A stretch of 64,000 bases of DNA from Parvularcula sp039818345 (GTDB lineage Bacteria; Pseudomonadota; Alphaproteobacteria; Caulobacterales; Parvularculaceae), in contig JBCBUC010000013.1 in the NCBI GenBank assembly GCA_039818345.1, forward strand, positions 21,114 through 85,113. Direction: 5' to 3'. Both the position numbers and the translations under genes were made by a program. Positions 1-9,162 of the stretch are shown here, one piece after another (position 1 is the first letter of the stretch; every line of letters starts with the position of its first letter). The notes beneath the pieces were generated by a model. That model ran no database searches. It was not told the DNA's origin and was given only the letters and a program-made list of their open reading frames with translations.

Positions 1-147
1 GTCGATATCGCTCAGCCTTAAGGCCAGCGGATCCGCTGGTTCCTCTGCGTGCGCATGCGTGATTGCGCCCAAAACGGCCAGAATGGCTGAGCCCGTTCCA
101 AAGAACATGCGTATACGGTTCGTTTTGAAACTGGTGCAAGTGACCAT
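1..147 (-). CDS. Exported protein, N-terminal part only (cut by window edge)
   Basis: An open frame runs from an ATG at 147 to the first base of the window, giving 49 residues with no stop. An AGGA ribosome-binding sequence lies about seven bases before the ATG. The product starts with a basic segment (KTNRIR), then a hydrophobic stretch ending AITHAHA followed by EEPADP, which is a standard Sec signal peptide with likely cleavage after AHA. An in-frame ATG at 108 is an alternative start. No family can be named from so little mature sequence. It lies downstream of der on the same strand, about 100 bases away. Confidence 0.6.
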   Translation of the reverse strand, partial: MVTCTSFKTNRIRMFFGTGSAILAVLGAITHAHAEEPADPLALRLSDID

Positions 148-251
148 GTCTGTTCCTACAAAAAACTCAGGCATACCGTGCCACAGCTTTTGAAGGACTG
201 ACGCCGCAAATCGGGCAGCGCATTCGATAAATGCGAACAGCGCCGTCGGCG

Positions 252-1622
252 CTAACGCTTGGACTTCGCCTTCTCGGCGTAAGGGTTGTCCCCTGCTTTG
301 AGGTGCATACGAACGGGGGTTCCGCCGAGTTCGAATGAATCACGGAGCGAATTGATCAAATACCGCTTATAAGTCTCGGGCACGTCGGCGGCGCGTGCGC
401 ATTTGATGACGAATGTCGGTGGACGGGATTTTATCTGCGCTGCGTAGCGCATTTTGATCCGACGACCTCCAACAGCTGGAGGCGGGTGATGCGCCTGCAC
501 CCCGGAGAGCCAATCGTTGAGGTCGGAGGTTTTGACCTTGGCATTCCAGTCGATATAGGCATCCTTGATGGCGGGCATCAGCCGGTCTGTATGGCGCCCT
601 GTGAGCGCCGAGAGAAAGACGATCCGGACACCGCCAAATTGCGGCATAGCCCTAAGGGCGTCCAAACGTAGTTCTTTCGCGGCTAGGTCCGTGTCCTCAA
701 CAAGATCCCATTTGTTCACGGCAATGATCGCTGCTCGACCTTCTGAAGACATGAAGTCTGCGATCTGAAGGTCTTGTTTTTCAAACGGCATGGTCGCATC
801 GATCATCAGAACCGTGACTTCTGAAAACCTTATCGCCCTTAATGTGTCGCTAACGGATAATTTTTCGAGCTTGTCCTGAACCTTGGCTTTTTTTCTCATG
901 CCGGCGGTGTCCCAAAGGCTCACCGGCCATTCACGCTCACCATCATGCCATGCCCAATCGACGGATATTGAATCCCGCGTGATCCCCGCTTCTGGTCCGG
1001 TCAGCATACGTTCTTCTTCTAGAAGGCGATTGATTAAGGTCGACTTGCCTGCGTTTGGACGGCCAACAATCGCAACCCGCAAAGGTTTAAGCTCGCCTTC
1101 TTCATCCGGATCTTTATCGGGGTCGATACCATGTTCCTCGACGGTAACGCGCAGTGACTGATAAAGATCTGCCATCCCTTCGCCGTGCTCTGCAGAGATC
1201 GCAACTGGTTCGCCAAGCCCTAACTCGAACGCCTCATAAGCGCCCTCTTCCCCGCGTCCCTCGGTCTTGTTCGCCACCACCACGACAGGCGTCGGTGACA
1301 GCCGCAAAATCTCGGCGAGGTTATGGTCTTGGGCCGTGAGCCCAGACCGGGCATCGACGAGAAAAAAAGCGACATCAGCATCGGCGACGGCGCGCTCTGT
1401 TCCTGCACGCATGCGCGCTTGAAGAGAGCCGTCCGCTGCATCTTCGAGCCCAGCCGTATCCATCAAGCGAACCTCAAAATCGCCGAACTGGATATCAAGG
1501 TCGCGCCGGTCGCGGGTAACCCCTGGCCGATCATCGACAATCGCCAACTTCCGCCCGGCAAGGCGGTTGAAGAGCGTTGATTTGCCCACATTGGGCCGAC
1601 CGATGATCGCGAGTTTCAGCAT
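252..1622 (-). CDS. der: Ribosome biogenesis GTPase Der (EngA)
   Basis: Der is an essential double GTPase that assists maturation of the 50S ribosomal subunit in the cytoplasm. The 456-residue product has the normal length. Two G domains are visible: a P-loop GRPNVGKST at residues 8-16 with DTAG at 55-58, and a second P-loop GRPNAGKST at 187-195 with its own DTAG and an NKWD specificity motif. The first domain has NKTE at 118-121 rather than NKxD. The C-terminal part is the KH-like RNA-binding domain and ends in a basic tail. It follows the last antiporter gene by 45 bases on the same strand, so read-through from that operon is possible. Confidence 0.97.
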   Translation of the reverse strand: MLKLAIIGRPNVGKSTLFNRLAGRKLAIVDDRPGVTRDRRDLDIQFGDFEVRLMDTAGLEDAADGSLQARMRAGTERAVADADVAFFLVDARSGLTAQDHNLAEILRLSPTPVVVVANKTEGRGEEGAYEAFELGLGEPVAISAEHGEGMADLYQSLRVTVEEHGIDPDKDPDEEGELKPLRVAIVGRPNAGKSTLINRLLEEERMLTGPEAGITRDSISVDWAWHDGEREWPVSLWDTAGMRKKAKVQDKLEKLSVSDTLRAIRFSEVTVLMIDATMPFEKQDLQIADFMSSEGRAAIIAVNKWDLVEDTDLAAKELRLDALRAMPQFGGVRIVFLSALTGRHTDRLMPAIKDAYIDWNAKVKTSDLNDWLSGVQAHHPPPAVGGRRIKMRYAAQIKSRPPTFVIKCARAADVPETYKRYLINSLRDSFELGGTPVRMHLKAGDNPYAEKAKSKR

Positions 1623-1667
1623 GGCCGCGCGCGCTAGCAGAGCTGCGCCTTAATGTCATGCGCCTTG

Positions 1668-3428
1668 TTAATTGAAGAGCGCGCTGATCAGCACCACCGC
1701 CAAGACCACTGACGTCGTCAAAGCGGTGTAGCCCACTGTCCAGTTCTTCGATATCGCACCGGCTGGTCCATGGGTTGTGTAGAGCCAGCGGAGCGCCCCA
1801 GCGACAACGTTCTGCGTCGCATGCCACAAAACATGCCAAACCGCAGCGATGGCCTGCACACCGCCCATCAGAGCGCGATAACCCGGAACACGCCACACCC
1901 AGTCAACGTCAAGGTTCACTGACCGTACTTCATCAGGGTACAGCTTGAAGCGTACCAACACCATGAAAGCAAGAATGGCAAACAGCAATAGCTGCATTTG
2001 CGTCGCCACGTGCTCTGCAGTGTAGGCATGGTAATCGGTTTCATAGGGCAACAATCCGTAGAGAACGGGCGGATAGACCCCAACAAAAATGCAGAGGAAA
2101 GCTGCGATCCCCATAGCGATTAGCATCGGGCGCGGAGCTTCCTCAGGGCGTTCTTTTCCCGTGTTCGATGGCGCAAACCGGTCATGGGCGAAAAAGGCGA
2201 AATACGGAATTTTGATACCAGAGTGCTCAAGAACACCGGCGCTGGCAAAAAGCAGCACGAGATACGCAAAGAGCATATGCGCTTCTGCAGCAGCGAGTGT
2301 GATCATCGATTTAGCGACGAAGCCTGAGAACAGCGGGAACGCGGAAATCGACATGGCACCAATGATCGTGAACGTCGTCGTCCATGGCATGGACTTATGA
2401 AGCCCACCAAGCTCTGTTGCCTTTGTTGTCCCTACACGGACCAAAACGGCTCCCATCCCCATGAAGAGAAGCGCCTTATAGATAATATGGACAAAGGCGT
2501 GGGCCGACGCACCATTGATCGCCAGTGGTGTTCCAATGCCAATGGCGCAAACCATAAAACCCAACTGGTTGTTGAGGCTGTAGGCGAGGACTTTACGCAA
2601 ATCATTTTCGATCAGGGCAAAGAAGACCGGAAAGGCTGTCATGACACAGCCGATAGGGATCAAGATATCGGTTCCGGCGAACCCGCGCGCCAGCGTGTAA
2701 ATGGCGAGTTTGGTGGTGAATGCTGAAAGCAAGACTGCCCCAACCGCCGTCGCTTTGGGATAGCTGTCCTGCAACCATGTGTGCAGCAAGGGAAAAGCAG
2801 CCTTGATGGCAAAGGCGAGGAGGATGAGAAGCGCTGCCAAATCAACGCCGTTTTCATCCGACAGTTGGAACGCGCCGAACTCTGTGCTCCCGCCACCCAT
2901 GAGGTGCACCGTGATGCCCGAAAGAAGCAAGAGACCGGAGAGCACCTGAATGACGAGATACCGCATGCCCGCCTTAAACGCTGCGTGCCCGCCGCCGGCC
3001 CAGACAATGAACACGGATGAAACGGCGGCGATCTCCCAATAAACAAAGAGTGTGATGAGATCGCCCGCAAGCGCCCCGCCGATCGCGGATCCTGCGTAGA
3101 TGAGCCCCATCGAGGCTTCGATGCGCTTGGCATGCGACCAGCCGTAAATGACATTGATCAGTGCTGCGACATGGAAGATCGTGGCAAAAATCACCGACAG
3201 CTTATCCATGCGTAAGGGGATGATGTCGAAGCCAGCGATCGACGTATCGCCGTAGATAACAGGTGCCTCCATCGTCCCGACACCGAGGGCATAGAGTTGA
3301 AGAGCACTAAGACCAACCGCGATGAGCCCCGCGATTCCTCGTGCTGTCGGCCCTAGACCGGCGGTCAGAACACCGGCCACGATCAAGATGAAGGCAGGAT
3401 TGATATCAGAGGGGAGAAACGGAATCAT
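1668..3428 (-). CDS. Mrp/Mnh antiporter MrpD-like subunit, third copy (proton-conducting membrane transporter)
   Basis: A 586-residue polytopic protein of the proton_antipo_M family, homologous to MrpD and to complex I subunits NuoM/NuoN. The core proton-path residues are present: a glutamate in FVYWEIAAVSS, a lysine in AFAIKAAFPLLHTWL, and a lysine in HIIYKALLFM. It exceeds a standard MrpD (about 500 residues) because of extra C-terminal helices. It is the last antiporter gene of the operon and overlaps the preceding 98-aa gene by four bases. It is one of three MrpD-like paralogues here, and which copy carries which ion or coupling role cannot be told from sequence. Confidence 0.88.
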   Translation of the reverse strand: MIPFLPSDINPAFILIVAGVLTAGLGPTARGIAGLIAVGLSALQLYALGVGTMEAPVIYGDTSIAGFDIIPLRMDKLSVIFATIFHVAALINVIYGWSHAKRIEASMGLIYAGSAIGGALAGDLITLFVYWEIAAVSSVFIVWAGGGHAAFKAGMRYLVIQVLSGLLLLSGITVHLMGGGSTEFGAFQLSDENGVDLAALLILLAFAIKAAFPLLHTWLQDSYPKATAVGAVLLSAFTTKLAIYTLARGFAGTDILIPIGCVMTAFPVFFALIENDLRKVLAYSLNNQLGFMVCAIGIGTPLAINGASAHAFVHIIYKALLFMGMGAVLVRVGTTKATELGGLHKSMPWTTTFTIIGAMSISAFPLFSGFVAKSMITLAAAEAHMLFAYLVLLFASAGVLEHSGIKIPYFAFFAHDRFAPSNTGKERPEEAPRPMLIAMGIAAFLCIFVGVYPPVLYGLLPYETDYHAYTAEHVATQMQLLLFAILAFMVLVRFKLYPDEVRSVNLDVDWVWRVPGYRALMGGVQAIAAVWHVLWHATQNVVAGALRWLYTTHGPAGAISKNWTVGYTALTTSVVLAVVLISALFN

Positions 3429-3721
3429 TGTTCGCCCTCCTCTCCGTCATAATAACCTTCGGGCCTCATCAGGATTTTTCGTAAATGTTGGCCTGCGAGC
3501 ACGATGAAGGAGAAGCTGACAAACCCCACGACACCGTAAAACACAGGGAACGCATCAATTGTGAAATGGGGATGGGTTTTGTGGAGGATCGCCAAAACGA
3601 TATTCATCAAAGCAAAGAACGCGCACCCTGCTGGCACACCGATCCAGATCCATTTGAGGGTTGTTGGCTGCTCAAAAAGGGAGCGCTCCCGCGGGAGGAT
3701 TTTCGGTGCGTCGTCGCTCAT
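3425..3721 (-). CDS. Small two-helix membrane protein of the Mrp operon, unknown
   Basis: This 98-residue protein has two predicted transmembrane segments, about residues 24-46 and 60-80, and a short acidic C-terminus rich in Glu, Gly and Asp. It overlaps both neighbouring MrpD-like genes by four bases, so it is translationally embedded in the operon and probably belongs to the antiporter complex. I do not recognise it as any standard Mrp subunit (A-G). An accessory or assembly subunit is the simplest idea, but that is inference from position only. Confidence 0.8.
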   Translation of the reverse strand: MSDDAPKILPRERSLFEQPTTLKWIWIGVPAGCAFFALMNIVLAILHKTHPHFTIDAFPVFYGVVGFVSFSFIVLAGQHLRKILMRPEGYYDGEEGEQ

Positions 3722-5208
3722 AAGCCGGCCACCAACGGTTCAAGATACCGGACGAGATCGCCCATCAACAAAAAGAGAATGATCGTGCCGATCGCCGTCG
3801 TCCAAGCCGGGACGAGGCAAAACGCCGGCGCCTCGGCGATCTCCGTGCCCTGGCTTTCAGGCGGCGGGTCCATAAACCCGCGCACGGCCGGTGCCATGAG
3901 GTAGACGATATTCATCAGACTCGAGATGATCAAAACAACGAGAAGAATGAGCTCACCCCGATCAACCGATCCAAGCATGAGGAAAAACTTCGGCCAGCTG
4001 CCTGCCATCGGAGGTAGACCAATGATCGAACAAGCACCGATGATATAGGCAATAAAGGTGTAGGGCATGACCCGCGCAAGGCCGCGCATCTCTGAAACCA
4101 AGCTCTTATGGGCGGCTGTGTAAATAGCGCCTGCGCACATGAAGAGGGTCATCTTACCCAGCGCATGGGCGGCAATCTGGGTTGACCCGCCAATGATCCC
4201 CAAGCGGTTCGCAAGCATCGCGCCGAGCGTGATATAACTCAGCTGGCTGACTGTCGAATAGGCGAGCCGTGCTTTCAAATTGTCTTGCGTCATCGCAATG
4301 GCAGAGGCGATCAGGATCGACGCCGCAGCGATGTATAGAATGATGTCGGACGCAATTGTTCCCTGCAGCGTTTGCGCACCGAAGGTATAAAGACTGATCT
4401 TCATGATCCCGAAAACACCTGCCTTCACCACCGCAACGGCGTGGAGGAAGGCGGAGACGGGCGTCGGCGCCACCATCGCGTTGGGAAGCCAAGGATGAGT
4501 GGGCATCAATGCCGCCTTCGCTGTCCCGTAAGCAAAGAGGCAAAGAAGGATAGCGGTCCATGCCGATGTCGGCCGCACGTGCTCGGCGATGATGCCGCCG
4601 AGCACGAAATCGGTCGTTCCCGTCAACCAATAGGTACAAATGATCGCAGGAAGAAGAAGGCCGATGGATGTACCCATCAGTATACCGATATAAATCCGGC
4701 CACCTGCCCTCGCCTTTTCGTCACGCTTGTGGCTGACCAGGGGAAAGGTGGAGATCGTCAAGGTCTCGTAGAATAAAAAGAAAGTGAGCAAATTACCTGA
4801 ATAAGCAATCCCTAGCGCCGCCGTGATCGCGATCGCGAAGCTCATATAGAACCGGGTTTGCGCTTTTTCGTTGTTCCCCCGCATGTAACCAATGGAATAG
4901 ACCGAGTTCACGAGCCAGAGCCCTGAAGCGATCAGTCCAAAGAGCGCTCCTAGCGGCTCCACCGAAAAAGACACCGAAAGCCCTGGCAGCATCTCAAACA
5001 GTGTTAGGCTCGGCCGTGCGCCCTCACCTACCGCGACGAAAATCGTCGCAACGAAGAGTAACGTGATAAGACCCGTGGCCAGCGTGCTCGCCTCCCGTGC
5101 ATCCGGTGAGCGGTCAAGCAAGCTGATAAAGACGAGCCCAATTAGCGGGGTGATCAATGCACCAACAAGCGCCGCTTCGGCCGAGACCATGTGGAGAAGA
5201 GCGTTCAT
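3718..5208 (-). CDS. mrpD: Mrp/Mnh antiporter MrpD-like subunit, second copy
   Basis: A 496-residue polytopic proton_antipo_M protein of normal MrpD length. The conserved glutamate lies in FFLFYETLTISTF, and the lysine and histidine path residues are seen around AKAALMPTHPWLPNAM and AFLHAVAVVKAG. The PTHPWLPNA region is typical of this family. It starts one base into the stop region of the upstream MrpD-like gene and overlaps the 98-aa gene downstream by four bases, so the block is one transcription and translation unit. It should conduct protons within an Mrp-type sodium/proton antiporter of the inner membrane. Confidence 0.9.
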   Translation of the reverse strand: MNALLHMVSAEAALVGALITPLIGLVFISLLDRSPDAREASTLATGLITLLFVATIFVAVGEGARPSLTLFEMLPGLSVSFSVEPLGALFGLIASGLWLVNSVYSIGYMRGNNEKAQTRFYMSFAIAITAALGIAYSGNLLTFFLFYETLTISTFPLVSHKRDEKARAGGRIYIGILMGTSIGLLLPAIICTYWLTGTTDFVLGGIIAEHVRPTSAWTAILLCLFAYGTAKAALMPTHPWLPNAMVAPTPVSAFLHAVAVVKAGVFGIMKISLYTFGAQTLQGTIASDIILYIAAASILIASAIAMTQDNLKARLAYSTVSQLSYITLGAMLANRLGIIGGSTQIAAHALGKMTLFMCAGAIYTAAHKSLVSEMRGLARVMPYTFIAYIIGACSIIGLPPMAGSWPKFFLMLGSVDRGELILLVVLIISSLMNIVYLMAPAVRGFMDPPPESQGTEIAEAPAFCLVPAWTTAIGTIILFLLMGDLVRYLEPLVAGL

Positions 5209-6716
5209 CAGTTTGCTCCCCCGGTACCAAGCCCTGTATTCAAAAGCTCCCGCGCGGCTGCCTCGGAGAGGCTCACAAGACCATCAGCATTGACCCCTAA
5301 ATAGAAAGTCAAAAACGCGACGATCAGCATCGGGACCATCATGGCTAGGGGAACGGGTTTGACCTCAATTTGCCCCTCAGGTTCTTGCAACGTCATCTCC
5401 CACACCAATCGGCCGACATACCCAACGGCGAGCAGGGTCGTTGACACGATGAACAACACCAAAAAGAGGCTCGGGATTGGCAGTGTCGCCTCAAAGGCTG
5501 CTCGGATTAGCACCCATTTTGAAATGAACCCGGCTGTCATCGGGACCCCAACCAGGGCGAGGCCTGAGACGATCAGCGCGCCAGCTGTGACGGGCATGCG
5601 TTTGGCCAACCCTCGAAAGGCTGGCATTTTTTGGGAGCCAATCGAGTAGACCACGGCGCCGATCGCCATGAAGAGCGCCGCTTTGGTCACCGCGTGATTA
5701 ACAACATAAACGAGCGCGGCCCCCACACCTTCAGGCGTCGCAAAGCTGATACCAAGCAGCATGTAACCGATTTGAGCCACCGACGAGTACGCGAAGACCG
5801 TTTTCACATCATCGCGGAAGACCGCAATGAGGCTCGCAACGAACATGCCGACCATGCCCAAGAGCAAGAACATGCCGAACGCGACGTCCATGAAGCCAAA
5901 CTGAAATCCGAACACGGTGAAAAGGAAGCGTAGCATCGCATAGATCGCCACCTTGGTAGCCGTCGATGCCAGGAACGCGGTGACTGCTGACGGCGCGAAT
6001 GTGTAGGCGTTTGGCAGCCATTGATGCAGCGGAAACATCGCAAGTTTGAGCGCCAAGCCTGTAAAGATGAAGGCAAAGGCTGCCCTCACCACCCGGTTGT
6101 CTTGCCCCACCAGGCGCTCGTGAATATCCAACATGTTGAGGGTGCCGGTGACTTGATAAAGAAGGCCCAAGCCGATGACGAAGAACGTCGCACCGATTGT
6201 TCCGAGAACGAGATAGGTGAACGCAGCCGTCAAGGCGCGGCGGTCACGCTTCGCCCCCATTGCCACCAGCGTATAGGTCGACAGTGAGCTGATTTCGAGA
6301 AAGACGAACACGTTGAATGCGTCGCCAGTGGCGACAACACCGATGAGCCCCGCAAAGCAGATAAGGAACATCGCGAAGAAAGCACTGACCTGTGAGGGAG
6401 CAATGTCTTTCTCAATGCCGCGAATGGCATAGGGGATCGTCAGCGCCGCCATGGTGGCCACCAGGGTCATTACCAAGGCCCCCGCGATATCGACGCGATA
6501 GACAATGCCGAGGGGTGCCGCCCATCCGCCTAAGTCGTAATTGGCGGGTCCATTCGTCGCGACATCGGTCAGCAGCATCGCCGCAAGGATGGCTGAAACA
6601 GCCGCCACCACTGACGCAAAAATACCAGGAACCCGGTTGTTGGGGAACAACAAGCAAACTGGTGCCGCGATCAACGGCACGATCACCGGAAGAACGGGAA
6701 GATCATCGAGCAACAT
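5208..6716 (-). CDS. mrpD: Mrp/Mnh antiporter MrpD-like subunit, first copy
   Basis: A 502-residue polytopic protein of the proton_antipo_M family with about 14 hydrophobic segments. Family landmarks are the glutamate in NVFVFLEISSLSTYTL, a lysine in GLALKLAMFPLHQWLPNAY, and ATKVAIYAM further on. This copy follows the MrpC gene directly (stop and start share a base), which is the position of MrpD in canonical operons, so it is the best candidate for the orthologous MrpD. The two further paralogues downstream may be later duplicates or complex-I-like additional pump modules. Confidence 0.92.
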   Translation of the reverse strand: MLLDDLPVLPVIVPLIAAPVCLLFPNNRVPGIFASVVAAVSAILAAMLLTDVATNGPANYDLGGWAAPLGIVYRVDIAGALVMTLVATMAALTIPYAIRGIEKDIAPSQVSAFFAMFLICFAGLIGVVATGDAFNVFVFLEISSLSTYTLVAMGAKRDRRALTAAFTYLVLGTIGATFFVIGLGLLYQVTGTLNMLDIHERLVGQDNRVVRAAFAFIFTGLALKLAMFPLHQWLPNAYTFAPSAVTAFLASTATKVAIYAMLRFLFTVFGFQFGFMDVAFGMFLLLGMVGMFVASLIAVFRDDVKTVFAYSSVAQIGYMLLGISFATPEGVGAALVYVVNHAVTKAALFMAIGAVVYSIGSQKMPAFRGLAKRMPVTAGALIVSGLALVGVPMTAGFISKWVLIRAAFEATLPIPSLFLVLFIVSTTLLAVGYVGRLVWEMTLQEPEGQIEVKPVPLAMMVPMLIVAFLTFYLGVNADGLVSLSEAAARELLNTGLGTGGAN

Positions 6717-7420
6717 CAGGCAACGACCTCAGCGAGCAGCGTCTTGTTGTCGATCGCCTCGATATCGTCTTCTTCCACCGTTCCGTAGGCTTCACGAATT
6801 CGCACAGCAAGGGATAAGCCCACCGCGGTGGTCGCGACCCCCACCACAATCGCTGTCAGGATCAACACGTGGGGAAGAGGATTGGAGTAAAGCTGATCAA
6901 GTGCTGCATCGGCACCGTGGCCGTCGGCATGGGGAACGTCGGCTGACCCAGCCCGCGTGATGAGGTCGGGTACGTGCTCTTCCGAGGTGCCGGTATAAAG
7001 CGAATTGGTGGGAAGACCCTCGGGTTCATGGTGAAGGCTTGTGTGATCCCCGTCATGACTGCTCGAGCCGGCGCCTGGGCTCAGCTCATTGACCAAGTCT
7101 CCATGGACGGCAGCGACCGCGTCGTCTGCGCTCAACGCTGCGTCATGATGGGTTTCGCCGTGGCTTTCACCATGTGCGCCACCATGATCTGAACCATGGT
7201 CATCATGATCACCATCACTGTGTCCCCCAAGGAGAATGGGAGCCGTCCCGCCAACAACCTTTCCCACCGTGATGTAAAAAATGAACACGGAGGTTTGAAA
7301 CAGATTGAGGCCGATGAGTGTTTTCACCAGGTTACCGCGCGAGAAGACGATATAAAGGCCCGTCATCATCAGTGCAATGACGATCCAATAATTGTAACGC
7401 TCAAGAATAAATTCAAACAT
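6716..7420 (-). CDS. mrpC: Mrp/Mnh antiporter subunit MrpC with a long His-rich insertion
   Basis: MrpC is a NuoK-like three-helix subunit, normally 110-125 residues. The flanks match well: two helices with the GLNLFQTSVFIFYI region, and a C-terminal helix beginning NPLPHVLILTAIVVG. Between helix 2 and helix 3, about residues 65-178, lies an insertion of roughly 110 residues rich in His, Asp, Gly and Glu, with sixteen histidines clustered as HDDH, SDHGG, GETHH and similar. This doubles the protein to 234 residues. The chosen ATG at 7420 forms a TGATG overlap with the mrpB stop; a GTG at 7423 would add one residue. The insertion looks like a disordered metal-binding segment (inference). Confidence 0.9.
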   Translation of the reverse strand: MFEFILERYNYWIVIALMMTGLYIVFSRGNLVKTLIGLNLFQTSVFIFYITVGKVVGGTAPILLGGHSDGDHDDHGSDHGGAHGESHGETHHDAALSADDAVAAVHGDLVNELSPGAGSSSHDGDHTSLHHEPEGLPTNSLYTGTSEEHVPDLITRAGSADVPHADGHGADAALDQLYSNPLPHVLILTAIVVGVATTAVGLSLAVRIREAYGTVEEDDIEAIDNKTLLAEVVA

Positions 7421-7860
7421 CACCAGGCGTCGTCCGAAGGTTCAGGCTCGCGCCCCGCAAAGGCGTAGTAGATCTGAAGCATGGTGGTTGCGACCGCCAG
7501 GCCAACGCCCAGTTCGACGGCAATGATCCCAATATGCTGGCCTGCGTGATGGTGGCTGTCCGGTTGAATGAGGTCATAATCAAGAAAGTTTCCGCCCAGA
7601 AGCATCGTATAGACCCCAGTGCCCGCATAAATCAGGACGCCGAGCGCCATGCCGACTGGTAACCAGCTTTGCGGTATGACCCGGTGGCACTCGTTCAGGC
7701 CAAAACCGAGGGCATAAAGAATGAAGGCCGCTGCCATGATCACTCCGGCCTGAAAGCCGCCGCCGGGGCCATAGTCACCGTGGAATTGGACATAAAGCGC
7801 AAAGATAATAATCGGTGCAAAAAGTATCTTGATCGTGACGCGGAGGATTAAATGGCCCAT
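7420..7860 (-). CDS. mrpB: Mrp/Mnh antiporter subunit MrpB
   Basis: A 146-residue MnhB-family subunit with four hydrophobic segments. The signature FHGDYGPGGGFQAGV near residues 26-40 is diagnostic for MrpB. A SHHH motif lies in the loop near residue 107, so histidines are enriched here as well as in MrpC. It overlaps the upstream DUF4040 gene by one base and the downstream mrpC by the TGATG junction. It functions only as part of the multi-subunit antiporter in the inner membrane. Confidence 0.95.
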   Translation of the reverse strand: MGHLILRVTIKILFAPIIIFALYVQFHGDYGPGGGFQAGVIMAAAFILYALGFGLNECHRVIPQSWLPVGMALGVLIYAGTGVYTMLLGGNFLDYDLIQPDSHHHAGQHIGIIAVELGVGLAVATTMLQIYYAFAGREPEPSDDAW

Positions 7861-8483
7861 TAGCTTTCCTCCTCATCACGGCTTCGTCCATCACCGCCGC
7901 CGCCCCGGATTGCGGCAGAACCAAGCAACAAAATGCAAGCGAGACCTGCGGTAAAGACCACCACTGTTTCGCCAAGGGTATCAAACCCTCGATAACTTGC
8001 GAGGACCGCCGTGACGATATTGGGCACCTCAACGTCAGCAGGGGTCTGCACCACATACTCACGGCCAACATAGGCATTGGCGGGCGAATTGGGGTCACCA
8101 TAGGCGGGCATGTCGACCGTGGCATAGATAAGGGCAGCGCCCGTGATACCGGTGACCAGCACGGGCAGCCAGGGCCGCCGTTGGGTGACGCGTTTCTCGC
8201 GCTTTGACGTCATCGCGATGCCGGAGAGGACAAGAACGGTGGAGATCCCCGCTCCGACCGCTGCTTCGGTGAATGCGACATCCACCGCGTCAAGCGCCAC
8301 GAAAAATGCAGCCGACAGTAACGAGTAAATTCCTGAGAGCATCGCCACCCCGAAAAGGTGGCGCATACGGATCATTGCAATAGCACAAGTCACCAGGAGG
8401 GTGAGAATCGCAATTTCGGCCAACACCGGCGCTGTTGGCGGTGTGTGATAGACCGTTGGGGCTGTTGCCTCGGCGAGCATCAT
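7860..8483 (-). CDS. DUF4040/MbhE-type antiporter subunit (equivalent of the MrpA C-terminal region)
   Basis: A 207-residue membrane protein. The N-terminal half carries the DUF4040 signature around VALDAVDVAFTEAAVGAGIS (residues 63-82), found in MbhD and in the C-terminal part of MrpA. The C-terminal half, NIVTAVLASYRGFDTLGETV followed by VFTAG, matches MbhE and the distal end of MrpA. It therefore looks like an MbhD-MbhE fusion that stands in for the C-terminus of MrpA, whose large NuoL-like part is absent from the operon. The ATG at 8483 overlaps the mrpG stop in an ATGA arrangement. Confidence 0.85.
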   Translation of the reverse strand: MMLAEATAPTVYHTPPTAPVLAEIAILTLLVTCAIAMIRMRHLFGVAMLSGIYSLLSAAFFVALDAVDVAFTEAAVGAGISTVLVLSGIAMTSKREKRVTQRRPWLPVLVTGITGAALIYATVDMPAYGDPNSPANAYVGREYVVQTPADVEVPNIVTAVLASYRGFDTLGETVVVFTAGLACILLLGSAAIRGGGGDGRSRDEEES

Positions 8484-8860
8484 GCTTCCTGCTCCTTATC
8501 CACACCGTCTTGAACGCCTCGATCAAGCTGGAGCGGAACGTTTTGGCGCAGGAGAAGCTTGCCCGTGAGGGGCGCTTCCCGGCCCGCATAGGCTGCATGC
8601 GCGATCGAGTGAGTCGCTACAGGGCTCGTTAAAAGAAACAACGCGAGAATGATGAAGAGCTTGATCCCGACCATAAAGCCGGGCGCCTGCAGAAGAAGGC
8701 CGAGCAAAATAAGATCTGCACCCAGAGTATCAGTAACGCCAGCTGCGTGAATGCGGGTGTAAAAATCAGGAAACCGGAGGACGCCCACAGCTCCGATGAT
8801 CGTAAAAAGCCCCCCCGCGAGGAGAAGGACAAAGCTTAGCACATCGAGAAACTGGCTCAT
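8480..8860 (-). CDS. mrpG: Mrp/Mnh antiporter subunit MrpG
   Basis: A 126-residue small subunit with three hydrophobic helices. The FTIIGAVGVLRFPDFYTRIH segment near residues 19-38 and the following HAAGVTDTLGADLIL are characteristic of MnhG/PhaG. The C-terminal 35 residues are hydrophilic and not part of the core. Four-base overlaps link it to mrpF upstream and to the DUF4040 gene downstream. Confidence 0.95.
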   Translation of the reverse strand: MSQFLDVLSFVLLLAGGLFTIIGAVGVLRFPDFYTRIHAAGVTDTLGADLILLGLLLQAPGFMVGIKLFIILALFLLTSPVATHSIAHAAYAGREAPLTGKLLLRQNVPLQLDRGVQDGVDKEQEA

Positions 8861-9162
8861 GGTGTCGTCTCCTCTTGGAGGAGCGGGTCTTGATCCGCCA
8901 TCGGGCCTTCGAGCTCGCGATACCGGAAGAACTTAAGGATCGCGATTGTTCCAATGAAATTGATCAGCGCATAAAGTAGAGCAATATCAAGGAAATCAGG
9001 CCGCCCCATCAAGAATCCCAACACCGCCAGAAGAAGCACCGTTTTGGTGCCAAAGCTGTTCACGCTGAGAACCCGATCATAGACCGTCGGTCCGGCAATC
9101 GCGCGCACCAGCATCAAGCCCATGGCGATGACGATGGCGACCGTGGCGGCGGCGTACATCAT
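8857..9162 (-). CDS. mrpF: Mrp/Mnh antiporter subunit MrpF
   Basis: A 101-residue subunit with three helices. The RAIAGPTVYDRVLSVN segment, corresponding to the conserved RGPTxxDRV of MnhF, and the FLDIALLYALINFIGTIAI helix identify it. The C-terminus is acidic. Two adjacent ATG codons lie at its start, and the first (9162) makes an ATGA overlap with the mrpE stop. Confidence 0.95.
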   Translation of the reverse strand: MMYAAATVAIVIAMGLMLVRAIAGPTVYDRVLSVNSFGTKTVLLLAVLGFLMGRPDFLDIALLYALINFIGTIAILKFFRYRELEGPMADQDPLLQEETTP

